In this document: one piece after another, positions 1-5,200 of the stretch
How positions within the stretch are numbered: the first letter of the stretch is position 1
Layout: each line of letters opens with the position of its first letter
NCBI GenBank assembly: GCA_964635065.1
Contig: CAZWMK010000131.1
Span: forward strand, 1-5,200
Reading direction: 5' to 3'
Length of the DNA stretch: 5,200 bases
Source: CAZWMK01 sp964635065
GTDB lineage: Bacteria > Pseudomonadota > Alphaproteobacteria > Sphingomonadales > Sphingomonadaceae
The notes under the pieces: generated by a model
Told to the model about the DNA's origin: nothing
Database searches by the model: none
What the model saw: the letters and a program-made list of their open reading frames with translations, nothing else
Position numbers and translations under genes: made by a program

Positions 1-751
1 CCTGATGCGGAATCACCCAGTCGACATCCGCGGGCGTCAGACCCGCGTCCGTCAGCGTTTCCTCGACCACCGAGGTCAGATTGGTGACGGCGTGGCGGAA
101 CACTTCCTTGCCCACCATCCGGAGTTTGCCGACCATTCCCGTCGATGACGGCCCGCCATCGACGTAGAGCAGATCGTTGAAACGGCCATCAGAATGGAGA
201 ATCGAGGACAGTACGCCCGGCTCATCCGACCGACCTTCCACCGATTCGCTCTTGAGGACAACAGCGCCGGCGCCGTCGCCGAACAAAACGCAGGTACCGC
301 GGTCCTCCCAGTCGAGGATACGACTGAAGGTTTCCGCGCCAATCACCACGGCCGTTTTTGCAGAACCGGCCCGCAGCATCGCATCGGCAACCGACAAGGC
401 ATAGACGAAACCGGAACACACCGCAGCGACGTCAAAGGCAAAACCCCGCGTCATGCCGAGTTTGGACTGCACCGTGGTCGCCGTCGCCGGAAATGTCTGG
501 TCGGGCGTTGCCGTCGCAACAATCACCAGATCGACATCAGCCACTGCCAGGCCGGCATTTTCAAGCGCCCGGAGCGCCGCAGCCGTTGCAAGGTCAGAGG
601 TCATTTCGCCTTCTGCCGCGATGTGGCGGGCGTGAATGCCGGTACGCTCGACGATCCATTCGTCAGAGGTGTCGAGGTTCTCGGACAGTTCGGCATTGGT
701 AACGCAACGTGCGGGCAAATAACTGCCAACCCCGACAATGCGTGAACGCAT
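1..751 (-). CDS. fabH: Beta-ketoacyl-ACP synthase III (FabH), 3' end cut off by the window edge
   Basis: FabH condenses acetyl-CoA with malonyl-ACP to start type II fatty acid synthesis in the cytoplasm. About 250 residues are visible. With the start at 751, the N-terminus MRSRIVGVGSYLP lines up without gaps with E. coli FabH as I recall it. It puts the catalytic cysteine at residue 112 (DVAAVCSGF) and the DEWIVERTGI motif at 30-39, with W32 and R36. GDGAGAVVL lies at 158-166 and the catalytic histidine is H249 (VIPHQ). The window ends just after that His, so the Asn of the Cys-His-Asn triad and roughly 70 residues are missing. AAGG at 760-763, overlapping the plsX stop, sits 8 nt before this start. 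In-frame ATGs at 757 and 769 are alternatives; the latter would overlap plsX by 8 bp but has poorly spaced SD. It follows plsX in the same operon. The family call is very secure; the exact start is less so. Confidence 0.96.
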   Translation of the reverse strand, partial: MRSRIVGVGSYLPARCVTNAELSENLDTSDEWIVERTGIHARHIAAEGEMTSDLATAAALRALENAGLAVADVDLVIVATATPDQTFPATATTVQSKLGMTRGFAFDVAAVCSGFVYALSVADAMLRAGSAKTAVVIGAETFSRILDWEDRGTCVLFGDGAGAVVLKSESVEGRSDEPGVLSSILHSDGRFNDLLYVDGGPSSTGMVGKLRMVGKEVFRHAVTNLTSVVEETLTDAGLTPADVDWVIPHQ

Positions 752-761
752 GACCATTGCC

Positions 762-1823
762 TTATCCATTCTCCACATCGGTAGGGATACCGTCAGCCAG
801 CTTCGCGTGCGCGCGAAAGTGGGCCAGATCTTCCGAAATCTTGCGCGCGATGTCGTGTACGACAAGATCATGCGCCACGCCAATGGCATTGGCAACGCCA
901 TGCGGCGTCGCACCGCCATGACTTTTCACGACAAGGCCATTCAGCCCCAGAAATACCGCGCCATTGTGATTGTTTGGATCAAGATGCGCGCGGAGCGACC
1001 GGAGCGCGCTGCGCGAGATCAGATAACCCAGCTTGGCAACAAGACTGCTCTTGAAGGCGTTGGTGAGCAGCCCGACGATGAGCCGGGCCGTACCTTCTGC
1101 GGTTTTGAGGGCGATATTCCCAGAAAAGCCATCCGTCACGATGACATCGAGATCGCCGCGCCCGATCTTGTCGCCTTCGGTAAAGCCGGTGAAGGTCAGC
1201 GGCAGGTCGGCAGCGCGCAACAATCCGGCGGCTTCTTTCAGCTCCTGCGTGCCCTTCAGGTCTTCTTCGCCAATGTTGAGCAGCGCCACGCGCGGCGAAT
1301 CAAGGCCAAGCAGCGTGCGGGCGAAAGCCGCGCCCATCACTGCAAACTGTACGAGGTTGTTGGCATCGCATTCGGTGTTCGCGCCAAGATCCAGCATCAC
1401 CGAATCGGACTTCATCGTTGGCAGCAGCGCAGCCAGCGCGGGGCGATCGATGCCCGGCATGGTCCGCAGGGACAGCTTGGCGATCGCCATGAGTGCGCCG
1501 GTATTGCCAGCCGACACGGCGGCATGGGCGTGACCGTTTTTCACGGCATCGATGGCCATGCCCATCGATGAATTGCGGGCACGACGAAGCGCCTGACTCG
1601 GCTTGTCCGTAGCCAGAACTTCGACATCGGAGTGAATGATCTCGGACACTGCCGCGACGCGCGGCGCGCGCGCGAGTTCCTCGCGCAGACGGCTCTCCGC
1701 ACCGAAAAGACGGAAACGAATCGCAGGATAGCGTTCGCGCGCAATCTCGGCGGCAGCGATGGTCACTGCAGGACCGCCATCGCCACCCATCGCGTCAAGC
1801 GCGATGATGGGACTTACGGTCAT
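762..1823 (-). CDS. plsX: Phosphate acyltransferase PlsX (acyl-ACP:phosphate acyltransferase)
   Basis: PlsX converts acyl-ACP and phosphate to acyl-phosphate, the donor used by PlsY to acylate glycerol-3-phosphate in phospholipid synthesis; it is a soluble, membrane-associated enzyme. The 353-residue product has the usual family length. Recognisable motifs in order are DAMGGDGGP at 10-18, SAGNTGALM at 104-112, the LDLGANTECDANNL segment at 145-157, LLNIGEEDLKGT at 181-192, DGFSGNIALKTAEG at 231-244 and FLGLNGLVVKSHGG at 291-304. The frame stays open upstream to an ATG at 1916, but that would overlap rpmF and add 31 residues without family character. The ATG at 1823 has AAGG 7 nt upstream and puts the conserved IALDAMGGD close to the N-terminus, as expected. 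It lies 34 nt after rpmF, and its stop abuts the fabH start, which suggests translational coupling. All motifs look intact. Confidence 0.98.
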   Translation of the reverse strand: MTVSPIIALDAMGGDGGPAVTIAAAEIARERYPAIRFRLFGAESRLREELARAPRVAAVSEIIHSDVEVLATDKPSQALRRARNSSMGMAIDAVKNGHAHAAVSAGNTGALMAIAKLSLRTMPGIDRPALAALLPTMKSDSVMLDLGANTECDANNLVQFAVMGAAFARTLLGLDSPRVALLNIGEEDLKGTQELKEAAGLLRAADLPLTFTGFTEGDKIGRGDLDVIVTDGFSGNIALKTAEGTARLIVGLLTNAFKSSLVAKLGYLISRSALRSLRAHLDPNNHNGAVFLGLNGLVVKSHGGATPHGVANAIGVAHDLVVHDIARKISEDLAHFRAHAKLADGIPTDVENG

Positions 1824-1857
1824 GCCAAAGCCTTCACGCTGCGCGCCGACGTCCGGT

Positions 1858-2037
1858 TCAGGCGTTCGCTTCGACCACTTCGCGGCCGTTGTAGAAGCCG
1901 CAAGCGCCACAAACATTGTGCGGCAGCTTCAGCTCGCCGCAGTTCGGGCATTCCTGGAACTGACGCGCTTCGAGCGCATGATGGCTGCGACGCATGTTGC
2001 GACGTGACGGCGAAGTTTTTCTCTTGGGAACGGCCAT
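1858..2037 (-). CDS. rpmF: 50S ribosomal protein L32
   Basis: L32 is a small zinc-ribbon protein of the large ribosomal subunit, located near the peptidyl transferase region. The 59-residue product begins MAVPKRKTSPSRRNMRRSHH, the basic N-terminal tail characteristic of L32. The zinc ribbon follows, with cysteines at 30, 33, 43 and 46 (ECPNCGEL and NVCGACGFYNG), so this is the zinc-binding form. Length is normal for the family. The frame is open further upstream to 2106, but the MAVPKRK start is nearly universal in this family and AGG lies 6 nt before it. It is the first gene of the rpmF-plsX-fabH unit, an arrangement widespread in bacteria, and is preceded by a candidate promoter at 2129-2156. 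Identification is secure. Confidence 0.98.
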   Translation of the reverse strand: MAVPKRKTSPSRRNMRRSHHALEARQFQECPNCGELKLPHNVCGACGFYNGREVVEANA

Positions 2038-2128
2038 GCGGCACCTGTAACTTTCGAACAGCAAGAAGGATAGACCTGTCCGGCGCACATAACCGGACCG
2101 GCCCACCCCGGGACCAATTGAGCGCGCG

Positions 2129-2156
2129 ACAATAGCGATTTACGTTTCGGTTTCAA
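2129..2156 (-). promoter_or_regulatory. Candidate sigma-70-type promoter for rpmF-plsX-fabH
   Basis: Reading the minus strand, TTGAAA (2156-2151) matches 5 of 6 bases of the TTGACA -35 consensus. A 16-bp spacer follows, then TATTGT (2134-2129), which matches 4 of 6 bases of TATAAT. Transcription would start near 2122 and give a leader of about 85 nt before rpmF. This is the best promoter-like pair I found in the 2038-2273 spacer. It is pattern matching only, and nothing specific to a regulator was recognised in the leader. Confidence 0.42.
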
Positions 2157-2248
2157 GTCCAAGAACGCATCGCGCAAAATCAGCGCAAACCGCTCGCTTC
2201 ATCACCATTTTTGCGTCTGTCACGCACCAGTGGCCGGATGCAAAGCGA

Positions 2249-2262
2249 TTCGCGCGCGCGAA
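2249..2262. repeat. Perfect 14-bp CG-rich palindrome downstream of the hydrolase gene
   Basis: TTCGCGCGCGCGAA is its own reverse complement and contains ten alternating C/G bases. It lies 11 bp beyond the stop of the metallo-hydrolase gene and upstream of the rpmF promoter candidate. There is no following T run in either direction and no room for a normal hairpin loop, so an intrinsic terminator is not supported. It could be a protein site, a Z-DNA-prone tract, or chance in GC-rich DNA. Confidence 0.4.
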
Positions 2263-2273
2263 AGCGGGTCGCC

Positions 2274-2945
2274 TCATTGGCCGGAAAGCGCGGCATCCGA
2301 GACATAAGGGTTGCGCGCGCGCTCCTGCCCGAAGGTCGACATCGGACCGTGCCCCGGCACAAAGGCGGTACTGTTGCCAAGCGGCCACAGCTTTTCAGCA
2401 ATCGACCGGATCAGCGTTGCGTGATCTCCACGCGGAAAGTCGGTGCGCCCGATCGAACCTTGAAACAGCACATCGCCGACCATCGCCAGACCGACGCCCG
2501 GATGGTGAAAAACGACATGCCCCGGCGTGTGGCCGGGACAATGAATGACATCAAGGACAAGATCGCCCACCGTCACCTGGTCCCCGTCTTCCAGCCACCG
2601 GTCGGGCGTGAAGGATGCCGCGCCCGCAAAGCCATATTGCACGCCCTGGGCGTCCAACTGGTCAATCCAGAATTTGTCATCCCTGTGCGGCCCTTCGATC
2701 GGCACACCCAGTTGCCTCGCCAGCGTGCCCGCCATGCCGCAATGGTCGATATGGCCGTGGGTTATCAGTATTTTTTCGATCGTGACGCCGGCCTTTGACG
2801 CGGCCTCGGTCAAGCGGTCGAGATCGCCGCCGGGATCGACAAAAGCGCCACGCATGGTGCGGGTGCACCACAAAAGCGTGGAATTCTGTTCAAAAGGGGT
2901 GACTGGCACCACCATGGCGGCAAGCGGACGCGGTTCAGTGTTCAT
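2274..2945 (-). CDS. YcbL-type metallo-beta-lactamase-fold hydrolase (glyoxalase II-like)
   Basis: This 223-residue protein is a cytoplasmic metal-dependent hydrolase of the metallo-beta-lactamase superfamily; no signal peptide is visible. The dinuclear metal site is complete: THGHIDH at 62-68 supplies H63, H65, D67 and H68; CPGHTPGH at 136-143 supplies H139; VGDVLF supplies D158; PGHGP supplies H199. GSIGRTDFPRGDH at 163-175, FVDPGGD at 35-41 and the compact length resemble the YcbL/type II glyoxalase group, for which S-lactoylglutathione hydrolysis has been reported. The true substrate here is inferred, not shown; a general thioesterase is the main alternative. The frame stays open upstream to 3311, but those 122 residues overlap the divergent pabB-pabC gene and look unlike protein of this family. 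MNTEPRPLAAMVVPVTP at 2945 gives the expected N-terminus. No clear Shine-Dalgarno precedes it, and an inverted repeat covers the start codon. M11 (2915) is a weaker alternative start. Confidence 0.93.
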   Translation of the reverse strand: MNTEPRPLAAMVVPVTPFEQNSTLLWCTRTMRGAFVDPGGDLDRLTEAASKAGVTIEKILITHGHIDHCGMAGTLARQLGVPIEGPHRDDKFWIDQLDAQGVQYGFAGAASFTPDRWLEDGDQVTVGDLVLDVIHCPGHTPGHVVFHHPGVGLAMVGDVLFQGSIGRTDFPRGDHATLIRSIAEKLWPLGNSTAFVPGHGPMSTFGQERARNPYVSDAALSGQ

Positions 2946-2960
2946 GCACTTTAAATGAAC
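2940..2960 (-). promoter_or_regulatory. Inverted repeat spanning the hydrolase start codon
   Basis: GTTCAT (2940-2945) and ATGAAC (2955-2960) are exact reverse complements separated by 9 bp. In the minus-strand transcript the repeat would fold as a 6-bp stem with a 9-nt loop whose 3' arm contains the AUG of the hydrolase gene. It could act as a DNA operator or as a weak RNA hairpin limiting initiation. The arms are exact, but the stem is short and AU-rich, so function is speculative. Confidence 0.3.
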
Positions 2961-2976
2961 CCGCGCATATTTTTGT

Positions 2977-2988
2977 GCAACAAGTTGC
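2977..2988. promoter_or_regulatory. Near-palindrome in the divergent promoter region, possible operator
   Basis: GCAAC-AA-GTTGC has perfectly complementary 5-bp arms around a 2-bp centre. It lies near the middle of the 96-bp spacer between the divergently read hydrolase and pabB-pabC genes, where one bound regulator could affect both. No convincing -35/-10 pair was found for either gene in this spacer, so its position relative to promoters is unknown. A 10-base symmetry can also arise by chance. Confidence 0.25.
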
Positions 2989-3041
2989 TTTCGTGCGCGT
3001 TTGTTTCGGACAGATAACATTTTGCATGCCCTGCAGCGGTT

Positions 3042-4859
3042 ATGCCTGCTATGCGCTCTCACCCCTTTGCTGACGGACCTGCCGTGTCTCTCGATCCCGC
3101 CCGCCCGTTCATCCTGCTCGACGATGCCGCCCTTGGCATGGCCCGCCTGTTCGAAGCGCCAGAAGCCATCGTCTCGGCCAACAGCATCGACGCGGTCGTG
3201 CCAGCACTCGAACAGTTGCGCGCAGCGCAGCGCGCGGGTTTTCATGCGGCCGGCTACATCAGCTACGAAGCCGGCCTTGCCCTGGAGCCGCGCCTGCGCC
3301 ACTGCCGCCACGCCGCACCGCCACCAGAGGGCATGGCGCCGCTATTGTGGTTTGGCCTGTTTCGCGGATGGCGCGCGCTTGACCCCGCCACGCTGGACGC
3401 GCCAGAGGCTGCGATCACGGCCCTCAGGCCGCGCGCCACGCCCGAAGCCTATGCCGCCGCCGTGGACCAGGTGCGCGCCTACATCGCAGCCGGCGACATT
3501 TATCAGGCCAACCTCACCTTTGCCGCCGATATTGCCTATGAAGGCCACCCTCTCGGCCTTTATCTGCGCCTTCGCCGGCGCCAGCAGGCGCCTTATGGCG
3601 CATTGATCCGCCATGACAGCAGCTGGCTTTTGTCTTTTTCGCCCGAACTTTTTTTCGACATTAACGGCGACCAGCTGCGCGCCCGCCCAATGAAAGGCAC
3701 GGCGCCGCGCGGCGGCAATGCCAAGACAGATGCCGAAATTGCCGCCCGCCTTGCCGCCGATTCCAAGAACCGCGCGGAAAACCTGATGATCGTCGATCTG
3801 CTGCGGAACGATCTTGCGCGCGTGGCGGCGCCCGGCAGCGTGACGGTGCCGCGCCTGTTTTCGATCGAAACCTATCCGACGCTGCACCAGATGACGTCCG
3901 AGGTCACGGCGCGCCTCGCGCCCGGCTGCGACGCCGTCGCGGCGCTGACCGCGCTGTTTCCCTGTGGCTCGATCACCGGCGCGCCGAAGCTGCGGGCGAT
4001 GGAGATCATCGACGCGCTCGAACCTGAACCGCGCGGCCCTTATACCGGCGCCATCGGCCATATCGCCCCGGATGGCACAGCCGCCTTCAATGTCACCATC
4101 CGCACGCTGGCGATCGACCGCCCCGGCCATGCCCGGCTGGGGCTGGGCGCGGGCATTGTCGCCGACAGCGATCCGCAAGCAGAATGGCGCGAATGCCTGA
4201 GCAAAGGGGATTTCCTGACGCGCGCGCCGGCCGACTTCGATTTGATCGAGACCCTGCGATTCGATCCGGCAGATGGCTTTTTGCAGCTTGATCGCCACCT
4301 CATGCGCCTTTCAGCCTCTGCCGCGCGCTTTGATTTCCCCTATTCCGAACATGTTGCCCGCAATCAGCTGCAAGCCGCCGTCGCCATGGCCACGACGCCG
4401 CGACGTGTGCGACTGCTGCTTGGCCGGAACGGCGGCATGGCCGTTGAAACCGCCCCACTGCCCCCCGCGCCCGACACCCCTGTCGCTGTCGTCGCCACGC
4501 CGCTGCCGGTTCCCGCAGAAGACATCCGCCTTGCCCACAAAACGACTGACCGCAGCTTTTATGCCGCGGCCCTCGCCGAAGCCCGCGCGCAGGCGCCCTG
4601 TTTTGAAACCGTACTGGTGCGCCCCGATGGTTTCGTGACGGAAGGCAGCTTTACCAACATCTTCCTGCGGCGGGCCGATGACATGCTTTTGACCCCGCCG
4701 CTCCATGACGGCCTTCTGCCCGGCATCCTGCGTGGCGCACTGATCGACAGCGGACAGGCCATCGAAGCCCGGCTGACGCTGGCCGATCTGGCCGACGGCT
4801 TTTACATCGGCAACGCGCTGCGCGGCCTGATTCCCGCGCGTCTGGTTGCACCCGTTTGA
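3042..4859 (+). CDS. pabBC: Fused aminodeoxychorismate synthase component I / 4-amino-4-deoxychorismate lyase (PabB-PabC)
   Basis: This 605-residue bifunctional enzyme joins two steps of p-aminobenzoate synthesis for folate. Residues about 1-395 are PabB, which aminates chorismate with ammonia from a PabA glutaminase. Motifs are AAGDIYQANLTF (149-160), SFSPELFF (198-205), RPMKGTAPRG (215-224), AENLMIVDLLRNDLARV (245-261), GSITGAPKLRAMEIID (309-324), GPYTGAIGHI (332-341) and GAGIVADSDPQAEWRE (369-384). Lysine K218 of the PMKGT motif is the nucleophile that distinguishes PabB from anthranilate synthase TrpE, which has Ala there. Residues about 399-605 are the PLP fold-type IV lyase domain, with catalytic K500 (AHKTTDRSFY), TEGSFTNIFL (533-542) and a GLLPGILRG segment (557-565); it releases pyruvate from aminodeoxychorismate. 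Both active sites look intact. No pabA is present in this window. ATG 3042 is the first start after an in-frame stop; ATG 3051 is equally possible, and neither has a good SD. It is divergent from the hydrolase and 48 bp ahead of the aminotransferase gene. Confidence 0.96.
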   Translation: MPAMRSHPFADGPAVSLDPARPFILLDDAALGMARLFEAPEAIVSANSIDAVVPALEQLRAAQRAGFHAAGYISYEAGLALEPRLRHCRHAAPPPEGMAPLLWFGLFRGWRALDPATLDAPEAAITALRPRATPEAYAAAVDQVRAYIAAGDIYQANLTFAADIAYEGHPLGLYLRLRRRQQAPYGALIRHDSSWLLSFSPELFFDINGDQLRARPMKGTAPRGGNAKTDAEIAARLAADSKNRAENLMIVDLLRNDLARVAAPGSVTVPRLFSIETYPTLHQMTSEVTARLAPGCDAVAALTALFPCGSITGAPKLRAMEIIDALEPEPRGPYTGAIGHIAPDGTAAFNVTIRTLAIDRPGHARLGLGAGIVADSDPQAEWRECLSKGDFLTRAPADFDLIETLRFDPADGFLQLDRHLMRLSASAARFDFPYSEHVARNQLQAAVAMATTPRRVRLLLGRNGGMAVETAPLPPAPDTPVAVVATPLPVPAEDIRLAHKTTDRSFYAAALAEARAQAPCFETVLVRPDGFVTEGSFTNIFLRRADDMLLTPPLHDGLLPGILRGALIDSGQAIEARLTLADLADGFYIGNALRGLIPARLVAPV

Positions 4860-4874
4860 TGGTGGGGGTATAGC
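4846..4874 (+). promoter_or_regulatory. Candidate promoter for the aspartate aminotransferase gene
   Basis: TTGCAC (4846-4851) and TATAGC (4869-4874) are separated by exactly 17 bp. The -10 matches 4 of 6 consensus bases; the -35 matches only the TTG. The -35 lies in the last codons of pabB-pabC and the -10 in the gap. A start near 4881 would leave a leader of about 27 nt containing the GGAG ribosome binding site at 4896-4899. This would let the aminotransferase be transcribed apart from pabB-pabC, although read-through is also likely because no terminator is seen. Confidence 0.35.
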
Positions 4875-4907
4875 CCCGCTGCAATTCGCTACATCGGAGC
4901 AATCATC

Positions 4908-5200
4908 ATGGCCCTGCTGTCCACCGCCATCAATCGCATCCAGCCCTCGCCCACCATTGCCGTCACCAACAAGGCAGCGGAACTCAAGCGTCAGGGCCGC
5001 GACATCATTGGCCTCGGCGCGGGCGAGCCGGACTTCGACACGCCCGATTTCGTCAAGGAAGCCGCGATCCAGGCGATCCGCGAAGGCAAGACGAAATACA
5101 CCAATGTCGACGGCACGCCCGAGCTGATGGCGGCGATCATCGCCAAGTTCAAGCGCGACAACGGCCTTGACTACACGCCCGCGCAGATCAGCGTGAACGT
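4908..5200 (+). CDS. aspC: Aspartate aminotransferase, class I PLP-dependent (5' part, runs off the window)
   Basis: The enzyme would transfer the amino group between aspartate and 2-oxoglutarate in the cytoplasm, using pyridoxal phosphate. Only the first 97 residues are visible. They match the N-terminus of the alphaproteobacterial and Thermus-type aspartate aminotransferases (subgroup I-gamma): ALLSTAINRIQPSPTIAVTN at 2-21, the substrate-side glycine motif GLGAGEPDFDTP at 35-46, and GKTKYTNVDGTPELMAAI at 60-77. The PLP lysine and other catalytic residues lie beyond the window, so activity cannot be checked. Start at 4908 is supported by GGAG 8 nt upstream and by alignment with the family N-terminus. 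It lies 48 bp after pabB-pabC on the same strand, with a possible promoter of its own. Subgroup I-gamma also includes aspartate/prephenate aminotransferases; that specificity cannot be excluded from this fragment. The symbol may be aatA or aspC depending on naming scheme. Confidence 0.93.
   Translation, partial: MALLSTAINRIQPSPTIAVTNKAAELKRQGRDIIGLGAGEPDFDTPDFVKEAAIQAIREGKTKYTNVDGTPELMAAIIAKFKRDNGLDYTPAQISVN

Noticed and set aside
194..745. A 183-codon open frame on the plus strand opposite fabH
   Set aside because: fabH on the other strand has all family motifs; this translation is Arg- and Gly-rich shadow sequence.
738..1571. A 277-codon open frame on the plus strand opposite plsX
   Set aside because: It lies antisense to an unmistakable plsX, and its translation resembles no family I know. 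Long antisense frames are common in GC-rich coding DNA.
1824..1916. A 31-residue N-terminal extension of PlsX
   Set aside because: It overlaps the rpmF coding region, while the ATG at 1823 has a good ribosome binding site and the expected family start.
3001..3020. TTGTTT with a TAACAT-like element as a pabB-pabC promoter
   Set aside because: The two elements are only 8 bp apart, and no acceptable -35 lies 16-18 bp before TAACAT.
2946..3311. A 122-residue N-terminal extension of the hydrolase
   Set aside because: It would run opposite the start of pabB-pabC and lacks family character; the family N-terminus fits the ATG at 2945.
3342..4298. A 318-codon open frame on the minus strand inside pabB-pabC
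   Set aside because: It is opposite the conserved PabB catalytic core, and its product is arginine- and glycine-rich with no recognisable motif.
4865..4877. GGGG-TATAG-CCCC hairpin after pabB-pabC as a terminator
   Set aside because: The stem is only 4 bp and no T run follows; it overlaps the candidate -10 element instead.

Overview
This window is GC-rich chromosomal housekeeping DNA, most likely from an alphaproteobacterium of the order Sphingomonadales. That placement rests on three things: GC-rich third codon positions, the rpmF-plsX-fabH gene order, and how closely the encoded proteins match my memory of sphingomonad homologues. No search was run, so the order is likely and the genus is unknown. 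I see no mobile element, CRISPR array, RNA gene or foreign-looking block.

Layout. On the minus strand, from about 2156 down to base 1, lies a three-gene unit read right to left: a candidate promoter (2129-2156), rpmF (ribosomal protein L32), plsX (acyl-phosphate synthase of phospholipid synthesis) and fabH (initiating ketoacyl-ACP synthase), which runs off the left edge. Bases 2038-2273 hold no credible gene; they contain that promoter and a 14-bp CG-rich palindrome. Next, at 2274-2945 on the minus strand, is a YcbL-type metallo-beta-lactamase-fold hydrolase. It is divergent from a plus-strand gene at 3042-4859 that encodes a fused aminodeoxychorismate synthase component I and aminodeoxychorismate lyase (PabB-PabC). 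The 96-bp divergent spacer carries two short inverted repeats, one of them covering the hydrolase start codon. After a 48-bp gap with a candidate promoter and a good ribosome binding site, an aspartate aminotransferase gene starts at 4908 and runs off the right edge.

How the genes work together. PlsX makes acyl-phosphate for phosphatidic acid synthesis and FabH starts the acyl chains PlsX draws on; their linkage with L32 ties membrane lipid supply to ribosome production. The PabB-PabC fusion carries out the chorismate to p-aminobenzoate branch of folate synthesis and needs a PabA glutaminase, which is not in this window. The aminotransferase handles aspartate and glutamate nitrogen and has no evident pathway link to its neighbours.

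I found no undescribed system here. The points most worth a second look are small: the inverted repeat that could hide the hydrolase start codon, the near-palindrome in the divergent spacer, the fused folate enzyme, and the start choice of fabH.
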